10,532 bases of DNA from Irineochytrium annulatum (lineage: Eukaryota > Chytridiomycota > Chytridiomycetes > Chytridiales > Chytridiaceae): the NCBI GenBank assembly GCA_027600665.1, contig JADGJL010001064.1:1-10532 (forward strand), read 5' to 3'. The notes below the pieces were generated by a model. That model had not been told where the DNA came from. It made no database searches and worked only from the letters and a program-made list of their open reading frames with translations. The position numbers and the translations under genes are program-made. This document shows, one piece after another, positions 7,501 through 10,532 of this stretch; within the stretch, counting starts at the first letter, position 1, and each line of letters opens with the position of its first letter.

Positions 7501-8755
7501 CTACGCATGACTTCTTCCGTATTCGCTTGGTTTGCACTCTTTTAGAAACCAGCGGAATATATTTTGACCGAGGCTCCCATGCGAAGAGGTTGGATGAGTT
7601 TCTCCTCTTCTTTCAGGTACATACCTATGCAAGGCTCTGCGGGGATCATCCTCTTACATTTTGTTTAGATTTACGTCCTATCGAAAGATCCTATCCCTAT
7701 GGACATATCATTTTTGCTGTCGGAGACCGGGGAGCTTTTGCGTCCTAAACAAACTCTTCTCACGTCCTACGAGGAAGCCATTGAGGCGTTCAACGCCTTA
7801 ATTGCCTTGAATCACCCTAACGGCAAGGGGGCGGTCAATGCCACCGCGGCCGAGGCAAGCGACGAAGAGGATGATGGGCTTCGGGACGACGACGGTCGGC
7901 GTGGCAGCGGAGCTGGCCAGGAGGGTAGTGGCGACGAGAACGAGGATGAGGACGAGGATGAGGACGATGAAGATGAGGACGATGAGGAAGGAGTAGGCAA
8001 AGTGAACCTCGAAGACGAAGAGGCCGTCGTTATTCGGCGGGTGGAGGAGATTGATCAAGCGGCCGACGACGAGTTTGAGAAGGAATTTAACCAGGCTATG
8101 ATCGACAGCTTGAGAAGCAGGGACAACGTTCGCAAGCCTGCGGTGTTTGACGTTCCTATACCCGGGAAGGCGAAGATTGCTGGTAGCGGTGAAGAGGCGG
8201 AGAATGGCGTTGTCTTCTCGCTTTTGACGAAGAAGGGAAATAAGCAACAGGTGGGGCATGTTATTTGAGAGAGGGGTGGGGGTTGGGGATTTATAAATTG
8301 CTTTCGTTTTTTCTCATGCTTTTTAGATGAAACCAATGGCGATTCCGAAAGATAGCTCTTTCGTCCTTAACACGCGTATGAGACAAGAAATGGAGCAGGA
8401 GGATAAAAAGCAGTTGAAAGATATTGTTTTGAAGTATCAAGAGCGCGATGAGGATGGCGAAGGTGCGGCCGTTGCGTGTTTACTGACGCACCGTTTCTTA
8501 CCACTTCAGCAGAGCAGCAACAGAATCCTTTGCCGGTTTACGCTCATCAGCGGACCGGAATGACCCAGCGTGAACGAAAACAACAACAGCAGTCGAGGCC
8601 CTCTACTGGGTAACACTCGTAATGTTTGCAATCATATAACGTTTTTTTATAGGCCTCTTTTCAGGAATGTTATGACTACTAGACCTCCCAAAACGCCAAG
8701 CTTTGACCCGAACAGGGTACCAAAGACCCCTAGCTTTGACCCGAACAGGACTTAA
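4590..8755 (+). CDS. UPF2: UPF2 / NMD2, nonsense-mediated mRNA decay scaffold (three MIF4G domains plus UPF1-binding C-terminus)
   Basis: UPF2 bridges UPF3 and the UPF1 helicase and activates UPF1 on aberrant mRNAs. Thirteen exons: 4590-4674, 4865-5358, 5429-5533, 5576-5683, 5726-6435, 6486-6609, 6651-6917, 6963-7404, 7459-7616, 7669-8250, 8327-8462, 8510-8609, 8653-8755 (TAA). All are GT...AG with matching phases, giving 1137 aa (human about 1270, yeast about 1090). MIF4G-1 starts near residue 36 (KLDTSLKKNTAFCKKLK) and ends near 260. The conserved MPELPEEE (316) and GIWEDEDA (347) follow, then an acidic linker. MIF4G-2 is about 438-640, with RFIGELTKF at 545 and the CNPP motif at 632. MIF4G-3 is about 645-860, with QRRISS..FLGELYNYR and FFRIRLVCTLL. 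An acidic run lies at about 920-938. The UPF1-binding segment is about 964-1071, with TKKGNKQQ at its centre. The end is basic/Gln-rich and then carries a duplicated PKTPSFDPNR. The start ATG 4590 is chosen because exon 1 joins exon 2 in phase across the 190-nt intron; this short N-terminus is the weakest part, and an upstream or internal small exon is possible. Family identity is certain. Confidence 0.96.
7933..7992 (+). repeat. Low-complexity GAN/GAY purine run encoding an Asp/Glu tract in UPF2
   Basis: Repeated GAG/GAC/GAT codons encode about 19 almost purely Asp/Glu residues (UPF2 residues about 920-938) between MIF4G-3 and the UPF1-binding region. An acidic linker here is usual for UPF2. 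The complementary strand reads as a poly-Ser frame, which is only a by-product. Confidence 0.85.
8687..8749 (+). repeat. 33-bp tandem duplication encoding PKTPSFDPNR twice at the UPF2 C-terminus
   Basis: Unit 1 (8687-8716) and unit 2 (8720-8749) both encode PKTPSFDPNR, with one Val codon between them (period 33 bp). The last 18 nt of each unit are identical, while the PKTP codons differ at four third positions. The pair is followed by Thr and the stop codon. It lies wholly in the last exon. Silent divergence with conserved protein suggests the peptide is being kept, although two copies are too few to prove it. Confidence 0.9.
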
Positions 8756-9310
8756 TCGCGTGCATCGAGTCCCGGCCTTCTGCAACGTGTGGTGGAATGC
8801 CGCACATCGTGGTGCCGCCATCGGCGACATGCTGCGCCTTCCTTGCTTGCTCCTCGTGAACCAATTTGGCCAATGAAAGCCCTCCCTTTCGCGTCGACGC
8901 GCCGAAGTACAGTGGATTTGCGCTAACTTGCATCCCGGGTACACATTCGGAGTTGGTACGTAGCGCTACGGTTGGGTTGGGGCCTTGGCTCACGGGCCGT
9001 TCTTTCGCACGTTGCGAGAGTATTTTCTTCCTCCTTTCCTCAAAGTGTGTTGTGATGCTTCATTGCAAAGTCTAGCGCAGATGTTAGCTTGCAATGTGAT
9101 GGATTAAGGGCCGTGGTGGAAGGCATCCATTGCAAAGTTGAGGTCCTAAAATAGATTGAAGCGTTCAGTGTTTTTGTTCTCTTTTACAACCACAGAAAGG
9201 TGACTTTATACAGCGCAAACAGGGTTTTATTCGTGCAGCTTAATAATCTTTTGTAAGTAACAAATGTCCCATTCACACGCAAGCATGTCATTTTTTTGAA
9301 GCGCCGCCGT
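8756..9310. other. Convergent intergenic region between UPF2 and GSTZ stop codons; no gene supported
   Basis: This 555-bp stretch must hold both 3' UTRs. Open frames on the minus strand at about 8730-8993 and on the plus strand at 8866-9075 have no family resemblance, and the minus-strand one overlaps the end of UPF2. No canonical AATAAA for UPF2 was found on the plus strand. Confidence 0.6.
9226..9231 (-). promoter_or_regulatory. Poly(A) signal AATAAA for the zeta-class GST gene
   Basis: TTTATT on the plus strand reads AATAAA on the minus strand, about 80 nt after the GST stop codon at 9311. Position and sequence fit a canonical eukaryotic cleavage/polyadenylation signal; use is inferred. 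Confidence 0.55.
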
Positions 9311-10199
9311 TCATACAATGGAATCCTTCACCGCATCGGGGTGCGCTTTCGCTATTGCTTCATGCTTGCAAAGCTCGTCATATATAGCCTTCATTTTAGG
9401 ATAAGCTGACATGTCTACCCCGAAGCGCGTGATGGCGTTATAGCATTGCGGAACAAGGCATACGTCGGCCATCGATAGTTCATCCCCAACGCAGTAGCGG
9501 CCGTTAGTGCCGGACGTTTTAAGCATTGTCTCGAGAGCTTTATAATGGTTCAGTAAACTTGCGGAAGAGCTCCGACTCACCGTCGAACCCTCTGCATACC
9601 CAATGGTGGCCCCACTCGACGCCGACCTCTTCACTTTTACCCTCCCGTATCATTTTGACGACGCGGGTATTTTGTAACGGTTGTATGTCGCTACAACGCT
9701 GAGTCAGAGAAGGACACCTTAAAATATATTACCGACCAGCAAACCAAGTTCACGATAGCTCGCACTTGAGCTCTTTCGTAAGGAGTCTTGGGCATCAAAG
9801 GCGGCGAAGGGCAGGTTTCCTCGATGAACTCCATGATGGCCACCGACTTGGATGGAAAACGAACACCGCATTAGCTGCTTACTTGAAGGCAATAATAATG
9901 CGAGAGGTCAGACGAGAAGTTTGCTTACCTGCGAGAGGACATGCCCGTCCCATACCAGCACGGGAACTGAGCTGTTTGGGTTAATTTCCTTGAACGATTC
10001 CTTGAACTGTTCAGGGAAAGAACATGTTAGCTTTCAAGGACTAATGATATTAGTTGTCGAGATCATGTCCTCTAACCTGGTCGCCAGTCTGCGTATTAAT
10101 GCTGACAGTGGCGTACTTGAGGCCCTTGTAGTTCAACGCGGCGCGTAGGCGCCATGAAGACGAGCTCCGGTAAAAATGATATAACGTTATCTCGGCCAT
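9311..10199 (-). CDS. GSTZ1: Zeta-class glutathione S-transferase / maleylacetoacetate isomerase
   Basis: This enzyme isomerises maleylacetoacetate to fumarylacetoacetate with glutathione, the penultimate step of tyrosine/phenylalanine breakdown; zeta GSTs also dechlorinate alpha-haloacids. Exons (minus strand): 10199-10077, 10006-9929, 9846-9737, 9690-9581, 9537-9311 (TGA), giving 215 aa, the normal family length. Introns are 70, 82, 46 and 43 nt. The thioredoxin-like N-domain is about 1-85: MAEITLYHFYRSSSSWRLR (active-site segment), cis-Pro loop SSVPVL, and glutathione-binding LSQSVAIMEFIEE. The helical C-domain follows: YERAQVRAIVNL, DIQPLQNTRVVK, EWGHHWVCRGFDALETML, and YCVGDELSMADVCLVPQ with the N-capping Asp. 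Odd point: the family motif SSCS reads SSSS, so the usual active-site Cys is Ser14. Intron 3 is ambiguous: shifting both ends by 8 nt (donor TTG|GTTTGC, acceptor GACTCAG) keeps frame and length and changes VCC to RCS before DIQPLQ. Confidence 0.95.
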
Positions 10200-10488
10200 C
10201 AGCTGCTAGCGGGAGGTTTCTTGTCGGGGAAGGGCAAGGAGGGAATTCTCTTATTGAGGTGATGATAATAAATTCCGGAAGAAGTTGGAATCATACAGCT
10301 TATTATGATACGGCCAGAAATGGTCCAGCCGGGAATTCCCGATTTGCTATTTCATCAACTAACCGAAGCGATATGATACGCTCTCTGTCCAGATGTGGGG
10401 CATGCACACATAATAGCGAAATGACAACTTATGAAATCTGCACTACAGGATAGCAAACAACAAGCAAGTAAAGGTGCGATATCATCAT
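10200..10488. promoter_or_regulatory. Upstream region of the zeta-class GST; probable promoter
   Basis: No coding sequence is convincing here. The one long plus-strand frame (10154-10453) overlaps GST exon 1 and has no family resemblance. Just upstream of the GST ATG the transcribed strand is pyrimidine-rich (about 10210-10245), which is common near fungal start sites. TTCCGGAA at 10273-10280 matches a minimal inverted pair of heat-shock-element units (TTCnnGAA), and a 12-bp palindrome lies at 10330-10341. Promoter function is inferred from position. Confidence 0.4.
10330..10341. repeat. Perfect 12-bp palindrome CGGGAATTCCCG
   Basis: The sequence equals its own reverse complement over 12 bp and lies about 130 bp upstream of the GST start codon. 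Such palindromes can bind dimeric regulators with closely spaced half-sites; no specific factor can be named. Confidence 0.5.
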
Positions 10489-10532
10489 CTATTCATCCTT
10501 CTCCTTTCCGCCGACATCATCGTCACCATCCC
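10489..10532 (-). CDS. Possible C-terminal end of a further gene (partial, acidic tail)
   Basis: Read on the minus strand from the window edge, one frame gives DGDDDVGGKEKDE and then a TAG stop (10489-10491). A Gly/Asp/Lys/Glu-rich acidic tail is a common ending for eukaryotic proteins, and the orientation (same strand as the GST, about 290 bp upstream of it) leaves room for both genes. With only 14 codons visible there is no domain to identify it, and the match could be accidental. Confidence 0.3.
   Translation of the reverse strand, partial: DGDDDVGGKEKDE

Noticed and set aside
7812..8000. Minus-strand poly-Ser frame
   Set aside because: Complement of the UPF2 acidic codon run; a low-complexity artefact.
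8730..8993. Minus-strand 87-codon frame after UPF2
   Set aside because: Overlaps the UPF2 stop and C-terminal repeat in antisense, with no family resemblance and no splice partner found.
10154..10453. Plus-strand 99-codon frame
   Set aside because: Overlaps GSTZ exon 1 in antisense, and its composition is not protein-like; the GST reading is certain.
1..10532. Search for tRNA genes, CRISPR arrays, insertion sequences or prokaryote-type operons
   Set aside because: No tRNA promoter boxes, spaced direct-repeat arrays, transposase frames or long terminal repeats were seen, and the DNA is clearly intron-bearing eukaryotic sequence.

Overview
This is eukaryotic nuclear DNA. Every recognisable gene is broken into short GT...AG introns, mostly 41-82 nt, with longer first introns in the 14-3-3 gene (180 nt) and UPF2 (190 nt). 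Genes are densely packed and coding exons are moderately GC-rich. The proteins (14-3-3, a mitochondrial complex I accessory subunit, the nonsense-mediated decay factor UPF2, and a zeta-class glutathione transferase) are typical of opisthokonts. The very short introns and compact spacing suggest a fungus, perhaps an early-diverging chytrid-like lineage. That taxonomic guess is inference; the sequence alone does not prove it.

Layout. Positions 1-1147, minus strand: a 14-3-3 gene, 5 coding exons seen, with the C-terminal tail running off the left edge. 1148-2397: about 1.25 kb with no gene I can support, containing one good hairpin. 2398-2867, minus: NDUFA5-type complex I subunit, 2 exons, 134 aa. 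2868-3237: a roughly 370-bp divergent promoter region. 3238-3962, plus: an unrecognised small alpha-helical, armadillo-like protein, 4 exons, about 178 aa. 3963-4589: intergenic, with a telomere-like 17-mer and a small perfect hairpin. 4590-8755, plus: complete UPF2, 13 exons, 1137 aa, ending in a duplicated 10-residue motif. 8756-9310: convergent intergenic region with a canonical poly(A) signal for the minus-strand gene. 9311-10199, minus: complete zeta-class GST / maleylacetoacetate isomerase, 5 exons, 215 aa. 10200-10488: its upstream region. 10489-10532, minus: possibly the acidic C-terminal end of another gene.

I rebuilt the exon structures by joining open frames at GT/AG sites so that phase is kept and family-conserved motifs run across each junction. 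All reconstructed reading frames close exactly. The genes do not form a pathway; this looks like ordinary gene-dense chromosome. The most notable points are a Ser in place of the conserved Cys in the GSTZ active-site motif, the C-terminal tandem repeat of UPF2, a stop-free 45-nt intron in UPF2, the telomere-like motif upstream of UPF2, and the uncharacterised armadillo-like gene with an overlapping upstream ORF. I saw no clear sign of a new multi-gene system.
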